DNA from: Himantopus leucocephalus
Lineage: Eukaryota; Chordata; Aves; Charadriiformes; Recurvirostridae
Reading direction: 5' to 3'
DNA: 64,000 bases
NCBI GenBank assembly: GCA_003993805.1
Contig: RSEF01000003.1
Coordinates: 59,331,992 to 59,395,991 of the forward strand
A model generated the notes under the pieces. It had not been told where the DNA came from, made no database searches, and was given only the letters and a program-made list of their open reading frames with translations. Of this stretch, positions 50,601 through 62,700 are shown one piece after another (position 1 is the first letter of the stretch; each line of letters begins with the position of its first letter). Made by a program: the position numbers and the translations under genes.

Positions 50601-53600
50601 TTAAGAGGATGCTGGGTAAAAACTCGACAAATCATTCTACATCCTCCACAGATATAACATGCTTAGTGATATCTGAATTTTTACATATACCACTTTAAAA
50701 TGGCTAGTTGTAAACATGACTAAAACTAAAAGGATTAACATTCCTTAGATATTTCACCTAAATCAACTACTCCAAAGGAGGTGTTTAGCCCAAGCATTTG
50801 TCATGTCTTCAACTTTCCTCCGTGACACAATACTCAGAAAAAATGAGAGGTACTTTAAAAAATTTGTAGGCGAATTTAGTGCTTGTGAAAATGAATGATT
50901 TACAACCCTAACTAGAGCTGAACACAGTACATCATTGCAAAAATTTACATTCACAGAAGACAGCACAGCATTCTTTAGCTCTAAGTTGAAACACCCTATC
51001 TCTCTGGTCCTTCCTCAAATCAATGTTATTTGCTACAGAATGATGAAAATTGTGCTCACAACACATTCATGCCTTGCACACGCTCAGTGAAGAAAGAACT
51101 ACCTTCCTCTTTAAACACGCTTTCTGAATTAAGGTGTGCCCCACTGATCTCCTATCACAAACATGTATAAATTTGTTCATGTGTTTTCTCAAGAAAGAGG
51201 TTCCAAAACTGAAATCCATGTTAGGGAACATGTAGAGGGCTTGCCCTGAAAATACCAAAAAAATCCCCTCTCATGCCTCCCCAGCACCGGATCTGACCTG
51301 AATAGAATAATTTCAGATTATTTTCTGGGAAATGTCTTAAACTGTGACCCGTGCCATGATATTGACATAACCTATGTCTGCTCTATGGGCTCCAGGAGCA
51401 TTTCCCAGTTTTGGTGACTGTCATCCCCCTCCCCACACACATTCACATATCCTGGTTCCCATGTAGAAATACCACCCCAAAAAAAAAGCATGCCATAGTG
51501 AGTATCATTGACTTCCACTGGGAAAAGAAGATGAAGGATACTGGTGGATTGGGAAATGAAAACTAAAGAATCAAATGTTATTTATTTATGGATCAAATTA
51601 TTAAAAGACCAGAACAAAAAATTCCATGTATTCATACTATGTTTCCTTGAGCTCCAGATACCCATAAATCTAAGGAAATAGTTAAAAATTTAGTCCACTT
51701 CTGCTGCGGCTAACAGTGAATCCACTCAGAAGCCCTTGTTAATTTTAGAAAGGATCTATACACAATAAAGGAACATAATCAGCCAGAGCAAAAAAGTGCA
51801 AAAAAGAAATTCTTCAATCATTTTCCCCCTCATTTCTTTTACCTTCAGATAATGAGCATGCTATCCAAACAGCTGACTATATAAAACTGCCAATGCTGTG
51901 ATCCAGACATAATAGTGATGAACAGTTAATCAGAAACCGCCCTAAAATAAATCCTGCACAGTATTCTTTAGCCTTAAAAGCCTGTCTTGGCGCTCGTTTT
52001 CCCCTCTGAAATGTCCATCTTCATACTTTATTGAAACTTTTCTCATTCAGGGTATGAATATGTCCGAAGTACATAAAACATAAGAAGCAGTAACACTCTT
52101 CTCTTATTTCTTGGGGAGCTGCTGCAACCTTCCCTAAGGCTGTCCTTCTCCAAAAACTAGGAGTGAACTGAAAACTTCCCTCTGCCATAGCTGGCTGTTG
52201 TGGTATGAGGGACTCCAGGAACCCAACAAGCTGCCCCACTGGAAGCACAAACTGTCAGGATCCTGGGGCACAGGAAGGTTAATGGAGAAGAGGAGGAAGA
52301 GAAATTGAGGTGGGGAAAGGAGGGTGCCCTTCTATAGAGATGACGAGTGAGATCTTAGACTTACAGCCCTTCTGTCAATATTTGCTAGGTGTAAGGGCCT
52401 GAGGAAGAAACAGGCTGCCCCGCTCAGCTGTATCTTTAGTGCCTTGTCCTGAGGTCACCTTACTCAGTACAACATCTCAGAGAAGGGAGCAAGCAGGAGA
52501 CTCCAGCCAAAACTCGTTGTTGAAAAAGAGACCCTGTTATGTTACATCCCCTGCAGAGACGCCTGCGGTCTCAGCTGTGGCCACTGTCCCCTCTGCGCTC
52601 ACCTCGACTCAGCTCCGCGGCTCTCCCCAAGGTGAGGGCTGGACACCGTGTCCATCACAAACCAGGTGAGCTGTGCGGTCTCCAGCCACAGGTCTGACAC
52701 AGCTCCTGGGCTCCCTGCAGCCAAGTCTGCCCTTTGCTCTGAATTTGGCTATATTCTTTGCTAAGTTCATACTGTAACTACTATCACAGGACTGTGATAG
52801 ATCACTGATTCGACTCCTGAGAGTCTCTTGGATGACCAGCGCCCTTAGGAGGAACATATAAATGGGCTGCTGAATGGGAGACCGCTGCACACCTCTGCTC
52901 CAGGACAATCCAAGGAGACTAATGTGTTTTCATTGGTGAGAGCACCGGGCAAGCGTCTATGTATCAGATGTAAAATGATATTGAAATAACAAAGCATTTA
53001 CTTAAATTCACATTGTTCAAATGAAAGACAACCTCACCTATTTTCCCTTTTCAGACAGGATATTGACAGGTCCAGTTTTTTATTCAGTTCACTTGGGACT
53101 TTAACAAAGCAGCTAAACTTTATGCTGTTAAATTCCCAGAAATCATTTTTATGGGGCCAAAGAAAGGCATGGACACTAGAGATTTTAAGAAAACACAGTG
53201 GTGTTTATTTGATTTTCTTGTTACATAAATGGATTTTATGTACTGGAAAAGCAGCTAATCTTGATAGATGTGCATGTGGTAATACAGCTGATGGTTACTG
53301 AAGCCAGACAATGTGAGCTTTCTCTTTCCAAGCCTCTTATTGAGGAACTGTGCTGATACTTAAGTAAATAAAATGACAAAAAGAAAGGGGATAGAAACAC
53401 AGAGCTGATTAAGATCAAATTAAAAATAAATCAACAGCAAGTCCTACTGAAATGCAACTCCAGAAGCTGCAGCAGTGTCACAACATAACACAAATGAAGA
53501 AAAATGCATTGATCTCTAGACACAAACGTAACAATCATTTCTTCATATACATCATTTGGGCATTTTAGAAGACATTTGTTTGGAATGCCTGAATTGATTC

Positions 53601-54690
53601 AGTTCATAAGATCATCACATGGCAGTCTCTAAAAAACTGGTGAAGCTTATCAAAGTAGTTGATGGATTACACTGCCCCACATACAACAGGGCAGTGTGAA
53701 ATATCTTTCTTTACTTTGTCACCCTAAGCTTCAAATATAATCACTCCCTATATGTATCATTTGGATATCTATCCAGAGCATATCACTTCTTTCCCCACAT
53801 TTCTATATCTGCTTTTTTCCCAAACACTGAAAAACTACAATTTATTTTAAGTCTTGAACTATGCAGGATGCTGCATCCCCACAGCAAGAAAACAAGCTGT
53901 GGAGCCAAATTCCCAGCACATCTCATCCTGTACATAAAAAGAAAAGTTGAGAAAAAAAGTGTTTTACACTGTATACTCTATGCTCACAGCAGAAACAGAG
54001 GTCCACACAACCCCTATGTTGTTTGGGGTTTGTCTTCCACTTATGTTATCTGTAAATGAAAGCTACATCAATGTTATACTTGCTCATGAAGCCTTTTATT
54101 CAAGATGTATTGACAGGAATCTACAACCTGCCAATTTAAAGTCTCTTTGCTCTTCAAGTACTGTTTTAAAGAACACACTTAAGAATAAGGTCAGCATCAT
54201 GCAGCAAGTTTGTAGGGAAAAATCAAAATATATTGCTTCTTAGTTACTTGTTTGCTTGATGATACCCAAGAACCTTGGTCTTAAAAGTGCAAATACAAAT
54301 AAAGGTCCTATATCCCAAATACGTGCTCTGTAACAATGTTGTTGTAAGCCATACGCATGCCATTTACATTCAATGTGACGCCTTGAGCTTATAAACTTTT
54401 AGGTACGTGCTTTACTTAAAGCATCTCAATAGTTCCATGAAAGTCACATGGTCTCAATAGTCCCTGAAAGTTGTTCTCTTAAACTTATTCTCTTAAACAT
54501 CAGCCCACTAGAGCATTAAGTGAACCTGCTTGGGTAAGTGGCACCTGCCACGCAGACATTAGTGCTGGCTCATCTCCAGTCCTGATGCTGTGACTGTAAC
54601 ATAGCTTAAGACACTCAGGTTATCTCCTGTTCCTTTTGGAAAATGCAATGGGAACTTGAAGTTCCACCTCAGTTCTACCAGATATCTTCA
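47641..54690. other. Non-coding stretch, no gene supported
   Basis: No recognised gene. The left part (about 47650-48180) is dense in homeodomain-type cores such as CCAATTAATTATGCAA and looks like a possible conserved non-coding element. A 61-codon open frame (47975-48160) lies in it, with no known domain. A GC-rich patch occurs at about 52540-52700. Direct repeats of TCTCAATAGT and TTCTCTTAAAC occur at 54424-54500. A perfect palindrome is at 52781-52800. Confidence 0.45.
52781..52800. repeat. Perfect 9-bp inverted repeat, 2-nt centre
   Basis: CTATCACAG and CTGTGATAG flank GA. The tight centre makes it a near-perfect palindrome rather than an RNA hairpin. It lies next to a GC-rich patch. Confidence 0.75.
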
Positions 54691-54860
54691 TTTAATTATA
54701 GAAATTAGAGACTGAAATAGTCTCTTAGGTCATCTTATCCTGCAGAAAGATATTACAACAGCCCAGGCCTCTTAAAGAGCACTGCAAATGTCAGCAACAA
54801 GCACAAGTGCAAGCACTTTCCTTGAATACTTGACCATTTTCCCCACCTCTTAATATATTT
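54690..54860 (-). mobile_element. Possible ancient CR1-like tail
   Basis: The block ATTATAGAAATTAGAGACTG, then 'gtctcttaggtcatcttatcctgcagaaag', resembles the terminal part of old CR1/L3 elements, which read 'tcatagaat..ggaagggacc..gatcatctagtcc'. The resemblance fades after about 100 bp. Weak call. Confidence 0.3.
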
Positions 54861-56940
54861 ATTTTAAGCAATAAGAATGAGTACAGCTGCAGCAGCTAAA
54901 TAAAATTTCATACAAAGAATGCACTTAATAGGATGGGAGGCTAATAATATACATGGGCACAAAAGGAAATGACAAGTTTGTTGCTCCTTCTTTGTTGATC
55001 ATGAAAGACATTAAAAGCAAGGTTGGAAGCAGAAGAAAGATGGGAAGCTTAGATGAAGATCAACAAAGGGCAACTTGTTGAAGAGTGGAGAAAGTAGCAA
55101 AACAGTTGTGATAACGGGAACAGTGGTAGCAATGCCAATAACACAAATCGTTTGACATGGAAAGGCCACCTGATGAGAACACCATCCCGGTGGCACTATT
55201 GGAACACAGCCTAAGCAAAGGGTCTGTGTTCACATTCACATAGTTGCAGGACTGGTTTCCCAGATTATGATAGTTCTGGAAACGGATAACGCAGCTAACC
55301 AGCTGATGAGTGAGAGCTATGGGCAGGATGACAGGAGTTTCAGGGTTCCTGTCCTGAGACATGTTCAACTCGTGGCCTGTGAGGAACCTGAAGCCTAACA
55401 AGATAGCTCAGCAGCCCACCCTCCTCCATGCTTGCAGCTAGGCGGCTGCCCATCACAACAGCCACGTGAATTATTCTGGCAGCTGCAGCCTTCACCTTTC
55501 CTGAGGGGGGACCCTGCAGTCCCTCCACCATGTGCAGGACTCGCCTCTAGCCTCAGGACTGTGACGTGGGCACGGGAAGAAAGCATGCTCCTGAGAAAGA
55601 TGTAGACCTGGAGGCAGCTGCTACCAAGAAAGCAATCATCCATCCCACAGCCTTGTGCAAGAATAAGAAAGATCCAGGAAAGAGAGGAGAGAGACAACAG
55701 GGTTGGGCACCACTTTTATGCATCATGTTTTCTTACTTCTACATGCCAGTAGATCTATGTCAATCAAGTATGATATCTACTTCTAGTGTGGAATAGTGCA
55801 GAAGAAATTATCATTGTCTTCAGCCTTGATACAGATTTCTTTCTTATTGATTTAATGCAATACAATGCTTAAAAATGACAGCAGTGCTTTGGCTTTTTGC
55901 TATTTACACCACAGTGCAGTAATATTAACTTGGATCCAGAACCTGTTCTGCACATAAAACCAGAAAAAATGACTGTATCAGAGACACTCAAATGTATACA
56001 CACCTGCCAACCAGGGCTTCCCCAAGCGCTTTTAAAACCATAAGCATAAAATCTCTAAAACCAAAACCGAAAAGTTAAAAGTTTCAACCTTCACAAGCAG
56101 CAGGATGCTTTGATCAGATCTTGTTTGTGATTGTGATAATTATATAGGAAAATATGTCAGTGCAAATGTTTGAAAAACAAAGGACATCAAAGCACCTAAG
56201 AAGTCCTGTTTGGTTATTTCCTTTAGAAGTGTCCTTGAAAATATTCCTGTTGGTAACAGCCAGTCTCTCAAATGGCTAACTAAATGTCTGAAATAATTAT
56301 AGCAGAGCCATGGCCAAAGCTCCGGCACAAATATTAAAGGCATAGAATTCAAAGCAAATAGCCTTGAAACAAACAAAAAACCCTGCTGTTTTGTTACACA
56401 CAACTTGATTAACCACTGGTTCAATTCACGATACACAGGGATAGTCATTATATCATAACTTGTCAAAACTGCAACTAAAAGAAATTGAAGGAAATGGAGC
56501 AGCTATAGAAACAGAAAGGTACTCTGAAGTGTGTTACCTGCTAATTAGGAAGCATTTTTAAAGGTTTAGCAATCTAAATCTTTCAAATATTTCACAACTG
56601 TTGCATGTTGTATTCATAGCACTCAGAAAAAGTCAATTTAAGTAACATAAATTTGTCATGGGGAAGGAAAGTGTATTATATCAAATAAGGGCATGAACCA
56701 GTTGAGAGTGAGAGAAGGAGATAAAGCTGATAGGTGGGTGGTTTGAAATAGCTTTTGCCTTCAAGGGGACTTCTGAACTTGAGCTTTCTGGAGGTTTTAC
56801 AAGAGGGTGAGAATCGCTGAGGGTTGGGTTCTTTCAAGGGAAAGCACAGAAGAAATGAGACCGATTATACAATTACTCTAATATTATGCAACTCAGAAAA
56901 GGTCAAAATGTAATTATAACAAGAGGGATGCCTTATCTGG

Positions 56941-56980
56941 TTTGCCATTTAAATATTGCATTTGCCATTTAAATATTGCA
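56941..56980. repeat. Exact 20-bp tandem duplication
   Basis: TTTGCCATTTAAATATTGCA occurs twice with no difference between copies. The identity suggests a recent slippage event. Each unit contains the AT-rich palindrome ATTTAAAT. Confidence 0.9.
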
Positions 56981-57388
56981 TGCTTGTTGTGCAGCAGTGT
57001 GGGCTTCTCAGATGAGAAGCTGTTCCTTGCTCTGTATGACCTGTTTGCACCCTGGACTCCCTGCTTTGCCATTATGTGACTGAGAAGGGAGAGTTAACTT
57101 TGGCTTTCGGTCGTGACACTTTGGGAAACACAGTTTGGCAGAAGAGTGATGTTTTGCTTGAAGGGATTATTTCTTTGGGGTTTTTTTATTTTTCTTTTTC
57201 CTGTGGCTGCTCAAATTAAATTAAGTTGTTTTGCTGAAGGAAAGGGAATTATTTATTATTATTCTTTGCACTCAAAGTTGGTTAGCTCTGCAGCATACAC
57301 AAATCTAATAGGGGGAATAGAAGAGAATGACTTTAATTCTTTAGGGTGGTTGATGATGAGTAATTTCCGTCTTTAGAGAATCCTCAGT

Positions 57389-57408
57389 GAACCACCCATG
57401 GGTGGTTC
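57389..57408. promoter_or_regulatory. 20-bp perfect palindrome of two GLI-like sites
   Basis: The sequence reads GAACCACCCA then TGGGTGGTTC, a perfect palindrome. Each half is one base from the GLI consensus GACCACCCA. This arrangement would place two inverted GLI-type sites back to back. The palindrome is directly visible; Hedgehog-responsive function is only inferred. Confidence 0.35.
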
Positions 57409-58656
57409 CTTCTGGTATATGTTAGGTATGAGAGAAAACATCAGAAAAAGCAAAAGGTTAGATTTATCATGACAACTTAGGGTGGGAATTCTGTTTGTCT
57501 TTTTTGCTAGCAAATAAATTTGTACATACACGGAAATCTTCACCCCCTGTTTTGCTAATATTTTTTTCTTTTTAAGAACAACAGCGCTGAGTGTAACCTT
57601 TCCTTCTACCATTTATGCCTAAAGATAAAGCATTGTTTCACGTGACACCATAAACGAAAAGCGACAAAGCAATCCACCAAATCTAGTACAGATCAGACAA
57701 ACTGAGCAATGTGGTCTGTGTAAGGGACCTTTACAGAAAGGGGTTACATGGATGGGACTGAGCTGAGCACTAACGTTTCCTTTCTGGCCATGGCCCCGGG
57801 CCATTCTCCTACAGGTGCAGAGACAGGGATGTTCTGCCGGGTGCCTGCCCTGCTCTCCATCTTGAGTGGCAGCCTCACCCTGTAGCAACAGCCAGCCCTT
57901 TCCCTGCTTCCTCTTCCATGTTAATTCTTACTCCTAGTACTTCTGCTAACTCAAAAAAATCAGAGAGATTGCCTGAGGTTAATCCATAACATGTTTGGGG
58001 GAAAAGGATAAATGACCTTCAGTTGGGCTGTACATGTTGCTGGGACAGGAGGTACCTTCACCTTTTGTCTGGACAGAGGTCATCTCCCCACGCTCAGCCT
58101 GCAGCCATTCCTCAGTCCTAAATTAAGGGCAGTCTGGGAAGAAAAAAGGATACTCAGTTCCACGGGAAAAGGTGGAATTTCTGTAGGAAAAAGGTAGCAA
58201 GATTTGAGGTGATGAGATTAATGTTTTCACTTTTAAAGTGAGGTGGACATAGAGATTTTGAGGAGGGATAGAACAAATTCTGTGGGACACTATCAAATGG
58301 TGAAATTACATGTATTTTCTGACATGATATCATAATTTGCATTTGGAGGAGAAGGATGGTAAAACCACTGGGAAGTATCTGAGAAGGCCCTGACGCCCTG
58401 TGAATGCTGCTTAAAGACACTGTTCCTTTAAGCTGACATATATCTGATTGCAGAATCAGAATCTACTTTGTTTGTGTAACCGTGGAGAACTTCAATGACT
58501 TTCTGAAGGGCATTGGCTTATTATGATTGCACTCATAAGTTTAAATGTTTTTTAAACAAATGGCTTTAGCACAAGTAAGTTTTTGTCCAAGTATAGGCTC
58601 GCTTTTAGCTCCGGGTCTTTCAGCGCTTTCTTAAGTACGATGACATTGGGTCAGAT

Positions 58657-58667
58657 TTATCAGATAA
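58657..58667. promoter_or_regulatory. Palindromic GATA motif
   Basis: TTATC-A-GATAA is the arrangement known as a GATA palindrome, bound by GATA factors through both zinc fingers. It sits in a block (about 58640-58780) that also holds TTAATAATTAATC homeodomain cores. Short motif, so chance is not excluded. Confidence 0.25.
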
Positions 58668-59226
58668 GAATAAAATTAGCAAAAAACAATACTTGGGGTG
58701 CCAAGTACTAGGCTTTCAGGCAATAGGATTGTTAGTTAATAATTAATCACTCATTTGTTAGCCATACTTAACAAAAACTTATTACAGTTTAAATCAGGAA
58801 TATGAAGATTAGGCCCTCAGCCACAAAACAGAACAGCAAGAGCAAGAAAAATCAAAAGCTCAGATATCCACTGTTACTAAATACTATTCAAAGAATACAA
58901 AAGTTGCAAATCCTTCCTTTCAGTCTAAGACTGAAATTTGTTCACATAAAACAGCTTAGCAAAGAAAAATATCTCTGCTCATGGACAATGTGTGAACAAG
59001 AGGCCTTATGAATACATCTAAACGTGTGACATTACTGTCAGACAAAAATGTACAAATAGTACTATAATCAGAGGAAAACATACATGCTAAAAATGGGGTG
59101 CTAACCAAATTCTTTAAGATCTTAATGGATGATAGTTTTCCAGGTAAATATTCTTATTTCTAGAAATAGAAATTTTGAATACAGAAGCTGGAAGAAATCA
59201 TTGTCCATCCTGCTGTTCAAAGATAT

Positions 59227-59461
59227 TAAAATATCTACCATTCCTGTAATACAAAATCATTTCATGGCAAAAAAAAAATCTGTAATAATAGTAAGACACG
59301 CTGTTAAGAATTATTACTGAAAATTATCTTACAAAACATGGCTCNGAAATATGTACCATTCCTGTAGTACAAAACCATTTCATGGCAAAAAAAAATCTGT
59401 AATAATAGTAAGACACACTGTTAAGAATTATTACTGAAAATTATCTTACAAAACATGGCTC
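59227..59461. repeat. Near-identical direct duplication around an N (116-118 bp)
   Basis: Copy 1 is about 59227-59344 and copy 2 is 59346-59461, split by the single N at 59345. They differ by a few substitutions and one base in an A run. As at 47502, the N suggests an assembly overlap that was not collapsed. Confidence 0.9.
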
Positions 59462-59482
59462 CGCTTTATAAGGAAAACATGA

Positions 59483-59791
59483 ACTTCAACCTATGAGTTC
59501 ACACATGACAAGCTTGTCAGCCCTGATAGAGATTGTCAAGTATTCTCTTTGAAATGAATGCAGAGGGCTAAAGATGGAAGAGAAGCTGCTGCTGAACTAC
59601 TACCAGTGCCACCAGTATAACTGAAACAGTCACAGANACTTCAACCTATGAGTTCACACATGACAAGCTTGTTAGCCCTGATAGAGATTGTCAAGTATTC
59701 CCTTTGAAATGAATGCGGAAGGCTAAAGATGGAAGAGAAGCTGCTGATGAACTACTACCAGTGCCACCAGTATAACTGAAACAGTCACAGA
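59483..59791. repeat. Near-identical direct duplication around an N (154 bp)
   Basis: Copy 1 is 59483-59636 and copy 2 is 59638-59791, split by the N at 59637. They have equal length and about five substitutions, near 97% identity. This is the second such junction within 300 bp, which argues for a tiny contig wedged between two neighbours whose ends overlap it. Confidence 0.92.
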
Positions 59792-62700
59792 GGCTTGTCT
59801 AGAGAGAGTATGGAATGAAAAAGTGACATTGGATGAGATGGCATGAGTAAAGTTTTCCCAACATTTTAGTAACCCTTTTAGTAATCTTCACATCTAAATT
59901 CAAATCTTAATAACATGGCTTCTGTTGAAGACATGGTTGAGACCAGCTCTCCTTTGTCAGCTGTTCTTCCAAATCTATTACCTGAACACCTGAAAACAGT
60001 ACCCCCCGTCATCTACACGTGAAATAAACTTGACTGCAGTTCCCTGCATGAAAAGCTGACTGTAAGTTACCTCAAGTACAGCTCTGAAGTCTTCCCATTG
60101 AAGGAGCTATGTTATGAAGGTTTTAAATACTGTTCAACTTCACACCCACGTCCTGCCTCCTTTCCTTCCCTGACTCAGGCAAGCAGTCAGGTTTCAAGAA
60201 AGCCACTCAAATAGCAAGCAGAGGCAACTTCATTTAGTTAAGGTTCTCCTTCGCTTGTTGTTCACGTACAAAGTGAGATATAATCTGTGGTGAGATGCAA
60301 ACTCTGGGCAATTGATAAGATATGATGAAACGCTTAACAAATGGCCTCACTTGTGCTGTCCATTGAGAAAGCTAAAAAGAGAGTTTGTATGATAAAATCT
60401 TAAATCTGTGAAAGTAATTGCTTCTGACATCTCCAACTAGGCAATAGGCTGCCCAAACAGTGCTGTTGAGTCACAAATTCTGAGGCTAATGAAGTGAGAA
60501 GAACACAGTGTAGATACAAATTAAAGCCTACTTATGAACAGTCTGGGTTGTTTTCTTAAATTCCTGGGCTTTGTGTGAAGAGGGGAAAAAATAATCTGTT
60601 CATAACAGTTACCCTTTTGTGTTTTTGTATTTTTAGAAGTTGTTGTGGTGTTGTGATTAACAGCAAGGCATGGCCGCAGGGTAATTGTAATATGTTAACG
60701 AAACCCCACACTCCCGCACAACTTCCTTGAAGATTCTTTTTATAGATTTCACATTGGGGAGGAAATGAACTATAAAAAAATGTGCTACCTAGAAAATGAT
60801 AAATCATTTACCACTTACTTACTTTTTCCTTGCCGTATCACTCTCCAGCTTATTCAAAGATTTAAATATTCACTTGTCCTCCCTGTGTGCATCTTTTATG
60901 AATTTTGCTTCTTCAGGTGAAATCTGCAAGCATTATTTTCAAATTTAAGCAACTACATTCTGTCATCTAAATGACCTAATAAAATTCTTTTCAAAGTTGC
61001 TTCACATGTGTAATACTCCTTAATTTATCTCATTTGTTGTCAGGAATATGAACTGTATGCAAACCATTTAGGAACCTTTTCTCTGGGTATCTAGTTTTAG
61101 TTATTTGAGCATGAAAATTTTGGCAAGAGTTCATCACCTGGAATAATGAATCGCTGAATAAAGGACAATTTGTCACTGTGGGAAAAATGCCAAAAAATAC
61201 ATCAATCCACAAGGTTTTCCATCAGCAGTAAATGCCTACACTTCTATAACTGGTGATTCTATTTGAGTGTATACAAACTTGGCCAAGCAATTCCTTGCTT
61301 TTAGACATCCCAAAGAAAAAAAATTTAAGGTAGACTCAGTAATCCCTAGGTCTAGATACTGGTACAAACACATTAAGACAAGAAAGATCGGTACTTAATG
61401 GCACAGATAGCCTTATGTGACAGGTGCCTTTTCTATGTTCATGGCCCTTATTTTTTGTTATCTGATGGTTATTCATTGATGTTGTTCGATTGTATGTGTC
61501 ATGCACCAAGCTTATATCATCGATAAAGTTTTTTCAGTAAATGGACAATAACAAAATATCATTATCAAAGCAAAGTGAAAGTCCTCTAAAACAGAACAAA
61601 AAGTATTCAGTGTAATCTACTGAAAAAGAAAATATTCAATGTAGCCTCTTTCACTATGGTACTCTTGAGAAGCAAGTGCTTCTCTCTGTTATAAAATCGC
61701 TAGATACAATGATCTTGCAGTTCTCAGTGCCTTCACTGTAGTGTTATGCATCCAATTAATTGTTTCCACACTATCGTGGGCTCTGCTATCAATCTTATGA
61801 AGACACACTATGAGCCTTTTTCAGGCAAGCCATGTCCTGGACTTTTATTTGTAATGTTAATGGAAGTTCAGAAGATATAAGTAACCTAGTAAGAACCTGA
61901 GGTTGTCTATTTAGCAGCCTAAACTAGCAGCCTATGTTACTTAAGCAACTTAATATTTTACTTTATTAATGCTTTATTAAAAATACTTTGAAACACTGAA
62001 GGTTAAGTCAACTTACTGTCTTAGCAGGCAGTGTGTTTTGGCACACAGTGGCATAAGAAATGTATGGACGTAAAGCTGAACTTGTTCTTTCTTATGTCTT
62101 CTCCTGCTTTCCCAGAACCTCTTGTACTGCCTTTGGTGTGCCCCACAGACCACAAAGTGATGTTCTGTATAAGAGCCAACATCTCATTTTGAAGATGGTG
62201 TGGTGTTGAATAAACTAGAATCTGTTGGAAAACAATGATGCACAATCCACTTTTGAAATCTACTTCTGAGTTACGTTCCTAGATGACTTACATGCCTATG
62301 CAAATTTAAATTTCTATTTTTTGTTACCTCCCTCTAACTCACTCAGCCTGCTTGCTCATATACTCTACCTTCTTTCTTTCATCAGCTTGCTTAGTGTGCT
62401 AAGCAGTAAGCTGTTTGTCATAGGGTACCTGTCATTTCTTATATATCTGTAGAATGCCTCAGCTCTGCCAGGGATTGCAGATGGTACTGTAGTATAAGTG
62501 TTATAACTCAGAGGAATGTAAAAATAAGATCTGGTACATCTGTGTTACATATAATGATGTTTTATTTTCTATACATGCTCATTATACCCTAACTAAATAT
62601 GTCAAAAATTAAGTGAACAGTACTCAGATCTGCAAGGATTATACCAAGGGATGTGACAAAACCTTTAGTTGGTGCAGAGTTCACTTCATGGAAGCCCAAA

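Larger units (their letters stand above)
54861..59226. other. Non-coding stretch, no gene supported
   Basis: No recognised gene. A moderately GC-rich patch at about 55380-55700 carries overlapping short open frames on both strands with no domain. Notable small elements are an exact 20-bp tandem repeat (56941-56980), a 20-bp palindrome (57389-57408) and a GATA-type palindrome (58657-58667). Confidence 0.5.

Noticed and set aside
52439..52669. Possible coding exon in the GC-rich patch
   Set aside because: GGTGAG strings look like splice donors and the frame is open, but the Ser/Thr/Pro-rich translation has no family features and no acceptor of quality was seen.
55060..55796. Overlapping open frames on both strands in a GC-rich patch
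   Set aside because: Both strands are open because stop codons are rarer at higher GC; neither translation is recognisable.
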